Origin: Hibiscus mutabilis
Lineage: Eukaryota > Streptophyta > Magnoliopsida > Malvales > Malvaceae
DNA: 64,000 bases
Assembly: GCA_019671005.1 (NCBI GenBank)
Contig: CM033738.1
Coordinates: forward strand, 16,208,202-16,272,201
Direction: 5' to 3'
How positions within the stretch are numbered: the stretch's first letter is position 1; each line of letters starts with the position of its first letter. Of the stretch, positions 1 through 10,629 are shown in pieces. The notes beneath the pieces are model-generated. The model had not been told where the DNA came from. It did no database searches and saw only the letters and a program-made list of their open reading frames with translations. The position numbers and the translations under genes were made by a program.

Positions 1-689
1 TTTTACTCGAATTCTTATCCATAGACAACATAAAAATTGGAAAAATGATCTTTGTCCAATGCTGATATATGTTAATGACGTGTAATAAAGGAAACCAAAG
101 TCGGGCCGCTGAGCGCTGTTTCCGCCCGAAGTATAGCTTAAGCCCTACGACATTGGAAAACTTTCACCGAATACAAGAATGAATAAAGGATCCAAGGAAA
201 TGACATTTGCGATCTGCATAATCTTAATTATTTCCCTTGGAATGCTTCAATTGACGAAATTGTTTTTCCAAAATAAAACTTCTGGCCAGTGAACTACTGG
301 GTAAAATTGAATTTGTTTAAGATTGAATTATGTCTAAATTGGAACATCTCCCAAATTTTAAAAGGATTAAATAAAATATTATATATGAACATGGGTTTGA
401 GTGAAAAATTAAATTATTAATTGATAAAATAATATATTTTTAATAATTAAAAATAATATGTCATGATTTAAATAGTTTTAAGTTAATTATTTATAAACAT
501 GGTATGCTAATATCGTATATAAAGGTGGTTTAATCGCTATTAGATCTAGCTCAAAAAAAAAAACTTGAGGCGAAAATATTATTTTTCTTCGTACTAGAAA
601 TTTGTAGTTTGGGTAAAGGGGGATGGAATTAAAAATGTTGGTAATTCAACTGATCCATTGATTGTTATTATTAATTAGTGTTCATATAT
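1..689. other. AT-rich intergenic DNA
   Basis: No reading frame, RNA gene or recognisable repeat family was found here. The stretch is AT-rich with short homopolymer runs. Confidence 0.6.
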
Positions 690-748
690 ATTTTTTATTA
701 ATTAAAGAGTCGAGTATACTTGACCACTAAGCTAATTAATGAATTTCA
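690..748 (-). repeat. Head fragment of a tRNA-derived SINE
   Basis: Read on the minus strand this has the A-box-like core TTAGCTTAGTGGTCAAG. It aligns with the heads of the SINE-like copies at about 1184-1255 and 44180-44285. Only the 5' part is present, so it is a truncated copy lying directly against the tail of the next SINE. The assignment rests on similarity between copies in this window. Confidence 0.4.
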
Positions 749-1255
749 ATGTTTATTTTTTTATTAAAAAGAGAAATAATTACATTCTCAAGATAAATAT
801 GGGCGAAACATCGGGTGGCCTTAAAGACATGGCCCACCCCAACTTTTTATGGGTTAATTACATTTTTAACCTTTGAAAGTTTTGAAAATATTAAAATTAA
901 GTCTTGGTCCCTCTCAAAAAAACATTTGATTTAATTTTTTTAAAATCCTATCAGTTTTGAAGTTAATGGTTAAGTTTTGTCAAATTTCCTGGTCTAGTTA
1001 GTTTTTAAGATATTCCAATTTTGAAATTAGTGAGATTAAATCTCAACTCACTATTTTAAGGTTATCTTTTAGGGGATTGTTAATTTTAACTTTTAAGGTT
1101 AGTCAACTTGAACACTCCCATAAATTCATTTTCATTTCGGCCCCTCCCATAATTTCATCATAGTTTCGCCCATGAAGATAAATGTCGGGATTCGAATTCA
1201 TACAACAGGAGGCAACGTAAATACTCTTAACCATTCGGCCAATTAATGGATCACT
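749..1255 (-). repeat. tRNA-derived SINE, interrupted by a TIR element
   Basis: On the minus strand a tRNA-like head contains TTGGCCGAATGGTTAAG (A-box region) and TTCGAATCCCGAC (B-box region). A tail follows with the pattern CTTGAGAATGTAAT. The same head and tail order is seen at 44180-44285 and 34650-34750. The copy is split: head at 1184-1255, tail at 749-789, and a 376-bp element with a 9-bp target duplication between. SINEs are non-coding and use LINE machinery. The exact 5' end is uncertain. Confidence 0.6.
799..1174. mobile_element. Mutator-like MITE inside the SINE
   Basis: The ends are inverted copies of ATGGGCGAAAC (start) and GTTTCGCCCAT (end). The flanks carry the same 9-bp word AAGATAAAT at 790-798 and 1175-1183, a perfect target-site duplication. 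A 9-bp duplication is characteristic of Mutator-type transposition. The 376-bp body has no coding capacity, so it is a non-autonomous element. It inserted after the SINE, since it divides it. Confidence 0.75.
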
Positions 1256-2540
1256 CAATGCTTTTTTTGATAAACAATTAGAGTTTATAATTTAATCGGG
1301 ATTAACCTGTCAATATTTATTTTTGGTCCATGAATACTAAAAAGAAAATATTCTATGCACTGCTAGTGAAAAACTTATTTTCTACAAATTTTTAGTTTTT
1401 AAGGTTTATAAGTTAAGGGTTAAGGTCTTAGTGTTTTTGGTTAGGTTTTAAGGTTTGAGAATATATTTTCGGTTTAAAGCTTAGAGTTTATGATTTAGAA
1501 TTTAGGACCCCTAAAACGGATACATGTTATTTTTAAAAGTCCGTTTGTGGAAAAAAAATCTACAACATGTGCATCAAATAATTACCATATTAAAATGGTA
1601 TGTTTTTAAAAAGTTATAGAATAGCAATTTAGGAATAGGAGAGGTCGGATTTTATCAAAAGTCAAAGAGTTACAAAACTAGCTAGCAGTAAACAAAAATT
1701 ATTAATATCATCTTCATAAATTCAAAAATTAATAATATTAAGATGTTATCGTTTAATATTTCATTCAACTTGACCCGGTTAAAAAATCAAATTGAATTAG
1801 ATTCAAGAAATAAAATCCATCATTCCAACTAACTCGATATTTTCCATCTAATTCGATGAAATACTCCTAGTAAATAGTAAAACATGACATGGGTCGTCTT
1901 TAATTATTTGATTATTTTGGTTGAATTTGGAATTATATTTCCTCTCAAGATGTCCAATATATATTTTTTTGTTTGTATCAAGATATTCGTTATCTATAAC
2001 AGTGACTAATCTTTCTTGTTGGGGGTATTATCACTGAAAGATAAACAATTGATCATAAAAAAATATTGAATAGATTTTTATACTCTACGCATTAACGTTA
2101 TATACTACGATAAAATCGCTTGCATTTATATTATATTTTTATTTTTAAGAAACTTAAGTTTATTTTCAAAAACTTTTGATTACATGTGAAATCTCATTGT
2201 CAAGTGCATTCAATATAAGCGCCAAATTAAATTGACATAACAGGCTAAGAAAGAAAAATATAATCCTAGTTAATTGTCGTTAGTGGGCAGTTTTTAATGG
2301 TTGAACTGTTTGTTTCTTCTGATAATTGTGAATTTTATGTTAGTCGTTGGAAAAAGGTAGCTGCCTTTGTCGTCCATGGAAAATTTCAAAGATACTCTTC
2401 CATTTTTTTTGGTTGTTTCTCACTATTTGACTTTCACTTTAATAGAAAAATAAATGTTCATGACTAAAAAACAGGGTACTTGAAATTGAAAATTAAGAAT
2501 TTGGTATGCAGTAAAATAACTAAAGCGATAACAACATATA
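1256..2540. other. Gene-free AT-rich DNA with a short telomere-like run
   Basis: No gene was seen. From about 1395 to 1510 the sequence is a degenerate string of TTTAGG/TTAAGG-like words ('tttttaaggtttataagtt' and similar). This resembles decayed TTTAGGG telomere-type repeats. The remainder is unresolved. Confidence 0.5.
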
Positions 2541-2671
2541 CAGTGGCGGATCCAGAAATATTTATGAGGGTGAGCACACGTAATATCTTAAAATTTTAGG
2601 GTGGGCACAACACATTAAGATTAAAAAAATTGAAAGACTAATTCATAAAAATTAAGAAGTTTAAAGTCAAA
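2541..2671. repeat. Fragment of a dispersed repeat starting CAGTGGCGGATCCAGAA
   Basis: The words CAGTGGCGGATCCAGAA and 'ttttagggtgggcacaa' resemble the terminus of a common plant dispersed repeat. A related start (CAGTGACAGAGCTACATT) lies at about 46236. The copy ends where the gypsy LTR begins at 2672, so it was probably cut by that insertion. The family was not identified. Confidence 0.35.
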
Positions 2672-3419
2672 TGTAACAACCCAGATTTTGGAATTCGAAG
2701 GTCAGGTTAACCCGAGATATGAGTTTCATGCTTGGGATGAGATGTTGGGCCCTTGGGAGCCTTATTGGGCTTGTTTATGGATTTTGGGCTTGAGTTGTTT
2801 GTTTGGATTTTAGTTAAGAGGAGTGTGAGGAGGGTAGTTTGGTAAAAGCATAATTAGAGGGTGGTTGGGGGACATTTCTTTAGGACGGCTGCAGAGAAAG
2901 GGGACTTGTGAAGTCACCTTGTCCCCTATCTTCCCACTCATCACATCTTCATCTTTGGCTTCAAAAGAACCACCCTTAAAAACTAAATCTTTGAGTTTTA
3001 GAGTATGAATCTCGTTTTGGGTAAGGAGGAAGGATTGTTCAGCATCAAAATATCTTTATTTTGATGTAAGCTTAGCTTTAGAATGATGATGGAAGAGGTT
3101 TGAAGAGGAAGTACGGGAATGGGTCTTTGAAGGCTTCGTCATCAGCTTTAATCCAAGGTTAATACACTACTAACTCCTATAGTTTCCTGATAATCATAAA
3201 ATTAGGCCTTGTGGCATGTTTGTGGTGTTTATGGTTTGGATGAACCTTGGTTGATCTCTAATGGAAACTTAAGAATTTGACATTGTTGAGGCCTGAAACT
3301 GGTAGTAACACGCCTAATTAACTCCCCATAATATGTAGGGGTAATTTGGGACTCAATGGTTGAGGTTAAGGGGTTGAACCAAAGAAATTTGAACTCCAGA
3401 AATGGAGTTCTGGACACAC

Positions 3420-3780
3420 GTATCGGTACGGGCTAGGCCAGTATCGGTACGCTCTCTTGGAATTTGATTCTTTTAGGTGTATTATAAAGGGGGTATCCGT
3501 ACGAGCTAGGGGCGTACCGATACCACTGTTCCATTGTCAATTCCAGTAGCGAAATAGTGTATCGGTATACCAAGGGGCGTTTCGGTACTAGTGTGGTTTC
3601 GATACGCAAGGTATGCGTACCGGTACTGGTTTCGATACGCGTTATGGAATTATCAGTATGGCTTTAGGCTTAAGACCATCAGACTGCTTAGTCGAGTACC
3701 GGTACTCGATGGGGAACTACCCATACCCAATGGGAGTGTACTGATACCCATGTAGGCGTATTGGTATGTGCTGGGCAATA
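3420..3780. repeat. Array of TATCGGTAC-type palindromic words in gypsy 1 LTR
   Basis: At least ten occurrences of TATCGGTAC, GTACCGATAC, GTACCGGTAC or TTCGATACG stand within 360 bp, several being full palindromes such as GTACCGGTAC. A shorter form of the array is kept in the 3' LTR at about 17695-17860 (for example AGTATCGATACT and GGTACCGATACC equivalents). The function is unknown. They could be protein-binding or methylation targets, but that is inference. Confidence 0.7.
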
Positions 3781-4084
3781 TGCCCAAGAAATTTAACCTT
3801 GAGTTCGGGGTTTTATGATTCAAGATAAAGGGTCTAATGGGTCTCTAAATGTATAAAATAAGTTGTAAAACCGAGAAACCGAAATTCTAACCCCATCTGT
3901 GAATAAAATGAGAATAAAATGGGATTGAGACTTGGTTGAACCATGTAGTGGTAAAAGCCACATAAGTATTTGGTCTTGTAATGTTATCATGTGCCTTGTG
4001 AGCACATGGTTGATAGGATCCGAATGCCCAAGAATGTGTTGCAGCACAAGTTGAGATATTGAATGGAGGTTACCGATGCTATGT

Positions 4085-4345
4085 GACCTGGGCCTCATTT
4101 AAAAATGTTCGAGGGGAAATTTTGAGTGAGGATGTATGTTTCGATGCTATGTGACTCGGCCTCACCTAGTGTGTATGTTTCGATGTTTTATGACCCAGCC
4201 TCACCCAAAGTGTAGATGCTCGAGCGAAAATTTTGAGTAAGGGTGTATGTTCTGATGCTATATGACTCGGCCTCACTCAAGGTGTATGTTTCGATACTTT
4301 GTGACCCGGTCTCACCTGGAGTGTGATGCTACGTGACCCTGCCTC
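4085..4345 (+). repeat. Minisatellite in gypsy 1 LTR (gcctcacc units)
   Basis: Imperfect units of roughly 50-60 bp share the words 'gtatgtttcgatgct', 'tgacccggcctcacc' and 'gatgctcgag'. About five units are visible. The homologous block in the 3' LTR is at about 18165-18450, so the array was present before the element inserted. Confidence 0.7.
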
Positions 4346-4967
4346 ACTCCAGAGTTGTTGTTGTTGTTGATATATGCTTTTGCGTAGATGACCTGTTGAG
4401 ATCTCAGGCTTGGTTGGGCCTTGTGTGCCATATATGATGTTTGGTTATTTTGATTACATGTGTTTAGGCGACTAGTAGTAGCGCTATCGTTATCTTGCCA
4501 TGATATCATTTCATGTTGCATCGCTTTATTTATGATTTGCATGAAGCATGGTTGAGTGGTGGTATATCCACTGAGCTTTGTTAGCTCAGTGTTTGAAATC
4601 GTTGTTTATGTTTGTAGGTTAGTAGGTTGGACACGTTGCTTGGAGGAGCACCATCAGTGAAGGATTCCAACGCCTCATCTCTCTAGAGTACAGTACTTAG
4701 GTCTTTGGGCTATATATTCGTAGGAACCTATTGTACACTGTAACTTGTATTTGTATTTCTAAAATGATAGAGTCAAAAGTTTTATAATGTAATTTTAAAA
4801 TGAGCTACATTGTATATGTTTCAAATATTATTTATACTTTATTGGATTGAAATAAAATGGGTTTTGGAAATTTATTATGGATTGGACTAAACTAGGTCAA
4901 AATTTTATAGTTGGGTTTCGGGCTTGAGGCCCAAATATGACATTCGGGTCGAGGGTGTTACATTTAG

Positions 4968-4980
4968 TGGTATCAGAGCC
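4968..4980 (+). other. Primer binding site of gypsy 1 (tRNA-Met)
   Basis: TGGTATCAGAGCC is complementary to the 3' end of plant initiator tRNA-Met and lies five bases after the LTR. This fixes both the LTR boundary and the plus orientation. Confidence 0.9.
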
Positions 4981-6459
4981 TAGGTTTAGTCAGTTCTAGG
5001 AAAGCCTCAGGGTGGTTAAGATTCGTGGATAGGTGTCTAGCGAATACGAGCCCTTGTTTCTAAGATGCACTCTTTCAAGACTGAAATCTAGATGGTATGC
5101 CCTATGTACGACGTTAAGATAGTTTCAATCGCGTTGGTGAGGTTCGTGTTGGTGGCTGAATTCTTAGAGAATGATTATAAGATTGAGGTTATCCTATATG
5201 TTAAGCTTGGATCATGAAAGGAGGTGAGAGTTGAGAGTGTGCCCTCCATTCTTCGCTCGAGAGTTAATTGGTTATAATAGTGGCTGGAATGACATTATGG
5301 GTATGGTGCAGGGCAATACTTGAGTAAGGCTTGAGGATGTCTATTTGACAGATTCGGTTGAGTTGTTCTTTTTAAAGAATTGATATGGTCTTGGCCATTG
5401 GTTGTTTGTTCGGACTCGATCTAGCTTGGGATGCCAAGTGTCATGTTGGGAGCTTTGAGGTTCTGTAGCAACCAAACCCTTGGTAATGAGAAATAATGAA
5501 CCATTACCCTCTTAATGCAGTTCAGGCTAGCTTGGCCAGGTGGCACGAGACACGACCAGAAAAGTCTTGAAGAGAGTTATATTTCTCAAATGGGGAAAGC
5601 ATCGTTGTTACGGGCCAAAAGATGTTTAATGGTCCAGAAAGAGGTGACCTGATCGAGCAGATCAGTGGTTAAAGTCACTCAAAAGGATTTTGAGGTAGAT
5701 GTAAAGTAGTTCTGATGGTAATCTCGATTACGTTGTCTCTTTTCTTAAAAGCAAGGTGTACGAGTAGTGGGAGACTGTTGAATTAGGATCTCAGCCTGTA
5801 TTTCTGACATGGTGTATCTTCTTGGGTGACTTCAAAAGAGGTACGCCGATGGGGTTCGCTTGGGTGAAGTGAAGAATCAGTTCTTGTACCTAGTTTAGGG
5901 TGACAAGGAGGTGTTTGAGTTGAACAAGATTTTCTACGGTTGAACAAGATTTTCTACGGTAGAGTCATTATGCCCCAAAGCTGTTACCACCGATAAGTTA
6001 AGGTGTTAGAGGTTTAGGCTTAGACTGAAGGTTGACCTACATATATACGTAACAGCGGGTCTATTTGGATATTTTAAAATTTAGCCAATAGTACAAGGTT
6101 ACTCGAGTGACTTTAGGGCCCAACACTGAGTCAGTTAAGAATCTTTGAGGCTGTGTTGTAAGGACCCAAGATATCATGAGTTCTTTTCAAGCTTTGTTAA
6201 GGGATTTTGTGCTTTGAGGGAAATCAAAGAGAGTTGTTTTAGATCAGCTACTGAGGGTTGGTTGGAGATATAGATTGAAGGTTCATGGGGGCTTCTTGAT
6301 TTCTTCTCTTGCAGGGAGTATTGATGATTTGGCCGGAGCATCTCTTTTACCGGGTCGTGAGTATTGTGGTCGACATCACCTTGGGGTATACTTCTTACTT
6401 GGGAGAATTATTATAGGTGTCGGGCATCAGGTCTTATGGCAAAAGATTACCCAATTATA
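4981..6459 (+). pseudogene. Decayed gypsy 1 leader and gag
   Basis: The left internal part of gypsy 1 has no long open frame. At about 5780-5950, allowing stops and frame changes, the translation keeps the pattern of a Retrotrans_gag domain: a W-E stretch, then F-L-G-D-F-K-R, then K-N-Q-F-L-Y-L and G-D-K-E-V-F-E-L-N-K. This matches the W(x)F...KxxFLxLxQGxxxVxEYE layout of the family. A perfect 20-bp tandem duplication stands at 5921-5960. The frame is interrupted many times, so no product is expected. It stops at the insertion point of the nested copia element. Confidence 0.6.
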
Positions 6460-7967
6460 TGTTGGAGTATGCCCAAAGACCAATCATGAGATGGTTGTAA
6501 AAGACATATTTATTTTATCATGTTTATTAATATAGAGCCATTATTATTTTTCAGTCTTATTCTGTGCATTTATAAATAAACTGAATTATAATAAAGTCCT
6601 TAGAATAATATAGTTATTCTTGAATGTCCTTAGTTGAGTATTATTGTGGGCATGGACAACAATAATAAATTAAGACTAATATGTAGTTGATTGATGACAA
6701 AGTGTTGTCATTGACATGAAGATGTCAAAATCCATACATAAGTATGTGTTAGAGAACGACAAATTGGAATGACCCGCTATGAGCATGTTTCTTGGATTAT
6801 TATGTGACAGTCACAACATAGCTCATAGTGATAACTATATGTATGATCCTCAGACTTGAGATCATCATTATTTCAACATCGTGAGTGACATATTTTGATG
6901 CAGTCAAACGTATGTCGTAACTGACTACACTATAAAGACCAATATTGGATATGTTATAATCTATGTAGAGGAATATGGTTGATCAAGATATGATTTGTCC
7001 ATTCTACATAATAGGAGTAATATCATAGGTCACTTGATTGAGTGAGACTAGAAAATGCATGGCCATGCTCAATAAATTGATATGAGATATCATAGTTATT
7101 CGTTTATAATAGTCTACTCAAGATATCAAGAAATATTAGATGGACTATACAAGTGTGACTATTCCATGACTTGTGTTCGAGCTAGATATGAGGAAAAAAT
7201 GATGTAATACATGAAAAGAGTTAATCACGAAAAAGGTTATGTCTAACCACGACTTCTTGTAACTTAGGTAGCAATGATGCATTGCTAGATGCCACTCATT
7301 GCTTGTAATATTAGAATTGTTCTAGATATTACTGCTAATGTTACATGAACCTTCAAGGGTCACACCCTATGATTGAAACGAACAAATATCGACTAGATAG
7401 CATGTGTACAAACTTGTTGTGCACGTAATAAGTAAAAACTAAAATTATTATAATTATTGTAATTATAGATAATCCTGTTTATATATTTTAATACTAGATA
7501 ATTATTGTAATTATCAAATACTTTAAAATATATACATCTCTAAAGAAACCTAATTAAAGTAGAATCAGATTCTGCATATTTAATTTTATTCGATTAAATA
7601 TATTGTATATTTAATGAATCCGAATTTAATTAGAATTAGGTTTTTGAATGCTATATAAAGGCATAAGGTCTAGCAGCCGAAAATATGTCTTTTGCGAAAA
7701 ACCTCTCTAACAGTTAGAGAAGTAAAATATTGTTCCTTTCATTCAGGTGGACTGCGTAGTGGTCGGAACGCTGTTATTACAACTTGGATTCGATATCGTG
7801 CTAGAAGAATCGGATTCTCCTAACTCCTTGCAGTTTTTTTCCAGATTTATTTAAGGCAACGTTTCATCCCTTTTTACCCCGGATTCGTTCCTCGTACATA
7901 GATCACTGACAGAATACGTCGGATAATTTTTTCGCCGCGCCATAGGGTGTAGCGGTGTTTCCCAACA
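6460..7967 (+). repeat. 5' LTR of copia 1
   Basis: This is 1,508 bp, from TGTTGGAGTATGCC to CCCAACA. Near its 3' part is CTATATAAAG (about 7652-7661), a good TATA box, followed by a transcribed R/U5 region. The pair LTR is at 13350-14857. Confidence 0.9.
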
Positions 7968-7981
7968 GTGGTATTAGAGCC
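7968..7981 (+). other. Primer binding site of copia 1
   Basis: GTGGTATTAGAGCC follows the LTR directly. It is the plant tRNA-Met primer site (TGGTATCAGAGCC) with one C-to-T change. Confidence 0.8.
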
Positions 7982-9417
7982 ACTTGTACGATACAAATTC
8001 GGACTTAAATACTTGGATGATGCTTTTGTATGAGATGCATGTTTTGTTTTTCTGTTTGGACAAGTATACAATATTTGTGCGAAACAAAGAAATTGAATCT
8101 AGTCACGGTTAATATGTTAATCTGTTTTAAATAAGTTTTTACAATCGATGGTTAAACGTTAATCACATGCTTGTTGCTGTAAGGTTTTAATGTTTGTGTG
8201 TTAATTGTTAACATGATGAACATGCGGATATGATAGCAGATCATTTTCAACAGAGGAACAATGGTTGTTCAAGTGCGAAAAAAACATTAGGGATTGAAAA
8301 ATCCCCAAAAACATGAATATGTTGATAAATGTTATCAAATCGTGAGGTTTTTCTATAGTAATCGAAGTGCTAAAATTAAAAATTATCAAATCGTGAGGTT
8401 TTTCCTAATCATCAAATCATTAGCCTTTAGGTTTCTAATCCCAAAAGCACCGGATATGCCGGACCGCGTAGGTAACAAAGGTTGTAGGAACTATTTTGGT
8501 AATTATAATTAACAAGATAAAACATGTTTATGTTTTGGATAATATGCACGGTGTTTGAAATGCATGGTTATAGCCACCTAGCCTATTTACTTTGGTTTTA
8601 TATTTATAAATACGGTATGCGTGTAGTGCCTTTCTTTCATCTATTGTAATTCTCTTCTCATCTTACTCTCTCGTATGTAAAACAAGTTTTTTAAAATTGT
8701 AATATTTGTAGAGAAAGCGTGGATCACAGGAGCAGAATGATGGGTCAATCAAAGGTGGATTAGATGCTTGAGAAGCAAGTTCAATCTTTAGTTTATTTTG
8801 GTTCTCCCATTGGCTTGGGATGGGCCACCTTAGTTTTACGGGCTATAACCATTGCATTTATAGTTACTGCTTTACATATATGTGTTACAATGTATGTTTT
8901 TAGCATGATGGTAATTAATTAGATCATACTTGAATGGTGAGATTAATATATTAAAAAACCCTCCATATTTAATCAAAATAGCCATCCAATATTTTCCATC
9001 GTTAAAACCTCGATCGGTACTATGTAAGTTTTGCCAAAGTGAAGTACTTATATCTATCTTGGTTGAACGCGAAGAATAAGCAAATGATATTCACTGGTTG
9101 TAATATTGGTTAAACTAGTTGTCCTAATCAGATTAGAAACCTAAAGGCTAATGATTTGATGATTAAGATCAATAGTTGTTCACCAAATATAGGAATTACA
9201 TGAGATGTAATTAGCAAGTGTTGCTTACCTAAATAATTGAATTCTAGGAGTAAAGCCAAAGCTGACTTAGGATAAAATGAAATATGGATGCTTACCCACT
9301 AGAAATACTTTTTAGTAAGTTTTTCAATTTTGAGGGTGTTTAATAGTGGGAATGTTATTACCTTATAAGCATGATAAAAGGTACTTATAAATCATATTTT
9401 ATCATTGTAGATTTGTT
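7982..9417 (+). other. Long leader of copia 1 with inverted repeats
   Basis: This is 1.4 kb of non-coding leader between primer site and gag. A perfect 35-bp inverted repeat lies at 8406-8440 and 9131-9165. Between its arms, ATGCATGGTTATAGCC (about 8560-8577) is met by an inverted partner near 8850-8867 (GGCTATAACCATTGCAT). The whole block could fold into a long imperfect hairpin. The direct word TTATCAAATCGTGAGGTTTT occurs twice, at about 8333 and 8383. Confidence 0.65.
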
Positions 9418-10257
9418 ATGGCAAACTCAAACTCATTATCGTTGCGATCCGTCCTTGAGAATGACAAATTGAATGGCTTGAACTTCCTTGGCTGGTTCCG
9501 TAACTTGAAGATTATCCTCAAGCAAGAACGAAAATTACAAGTCATCGAAGAACCTATCCCTAAAAAACCAGCAGATGATGCCTCCAAAGATGAATTGGAA
9601 GCCTTTAAAAAATACTCAAGTGACATGGTAGATGTCGGATGTTTGATGCTTGCGACCATGACTCCTGAGCTTTAGATGCAACATGAGGACATGATTCCCT
9701 ATAAGATGGTTAAAAATCTCAAGGAATTATATGAGGGGCAAGCTCGTCAAGAGAGGTATGAGACCTCTAAGGCTTTATTTCGATGCAAGATGATGGTAGG
9801 AACTCCGGTAGGAACTGATGTTCATAAAATGATAGGGTATATTCAGACCCTGGAAAAATTGGGCTTCCTTCTAAGTGTTGAATTGGCTATTGATGTTATC
9901 CTGCAATCATTGTCGGATAGTTTTAATCTGTTTGTTCTTAATTTTAATATGAATGAAATTAACAAATCGTTGCCCCAGTTGCTTGGTCTGTTAAGAACAG
10001 CAGAGAACAACATGAAAAAGATTGGCTGCAAGTCCATTCTGATGGTCCGAAAGGATAACAGAAAAGCAAAGCCCAACACCAAGGCAAAGCCAAAGCCCAA
10101 CAAAGGAAATGCTGCATTGAAACCCAAAGGATGAGTTGCAAAAGAAAGAAAGTGTTTCCATTGCAACAATGCTGGACATTGGAAGAGAAATTGCCCTGAC
10201 TATCTTGAGGACATCAAGAAGGCAAGAGAAAACGGACAGTCCAGATCATGTATTTAT
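9418..10257 (+). pseudogene. gag: Copia 1 gag (UBN2/Retrotran_gag_2) with zinc knuckle, two in-frame stops
   Basis: The capsid protein would package the element RNA into virus-like particles. The frame opens at ATG 9418 (MANSNSLSLRSVLENDKLNG), with the typical 'LNFLGWFRNLKIIL' core of copia capsids. A TAG at 9673-9675 interrupts it, and the same frame resumes up to a TGA at 10132-10134. Beyond that stop, still in frame, comes a CCHC zinc knuckle (C-F-H-C-N-N-A-G-H-W-K-R-N-C, about 10153-10194) preceded by a Lys-rich stretch. Since the frame is otherwise unbroken to 10606, gag, protease and the rest were one polyprotein. The stops make it a pseudogene. Confidence 0.85.
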
Positions 10258-10608
10258 GTTATTGATATAAATATATCAACATCTAATTCTTGGGTATTAG
10301 ATACTGATTGTGGTTATCATATTTGTACTTCTGTACAGGGACTAAAAAGGAGTAGAAAATTGGCAAAAGAAGATGTGGACCTACGAGTGGGAAATGGAGC
10401 AAGAGTTGCTGCATTAGCTATAGGAACATATACTTTGTCATTGCCTAGTGGACTTGTTTTAGATTTAGAGGATTGTTATTTCGTACCTAGTTTGACTAAG
10501 AACATTATTTCAATTTCTTATTTGGACAAGATTGGTTTTGAGATTATTATTAAGAATAATAGTTATTCCTTTTATCTCAATAATGTTTTTATAGTACGAC
10601 ACATTTAA
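10258..10608 (+). pseudogene. Copia 1 protease, catalytic triad altered
   Basis: The aspartic protease that would cut the polyprotein follows gag in the same frame. The active-site region reads W-V-L-D-T-D-C-G-Y-H-I-C. Copia proteases normally have D-T/S-G, so the glycine is replaced by aspartate. Downstream, the family's 'LxLEDCYFVPxLxKNIISISxLD' segment is well kept (about 10460-10540). The frame ends at a TAA at 10606-10608, and the next domain continues in another frame. The substitution and frameshift imply no activity. Confidence 0.8.
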
Positions 10609-10629
10609 TAAATAGCCTCTATATCTTAG

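Larger units (their letters stand above)
2672..4962 (+). repeat. 5' LTR of Ty3/gypsy element 1
   Basis: This LTR is 2,291 bp and opens TGTAACAACCCAGATTTTGG and closes GAGGGTGTTACA, so it has TG...CA termini. A tRNA-Met primer site follows five bases later. The matching 3' copy starts at 16959. Inside are two dense word arrays. At 3420-3780 there are many TATCGGTAC/GTACCGATAC/TTCGATACG palindromic words. At about 4085-4345 a minisatellite carries 'gatgctatgtgacccggcctcaccc' pieces. The long LTR with complex internal repeats is typical of old plant gypsy families. Confidence 0.85.

Noticed and set aside
9843..10179. Minus-strand frames opposite copia 1 gag
   Set aside because: They are antisense shadows of the gag coding strand, which has clear capsid and zinc-knuckle motifs.
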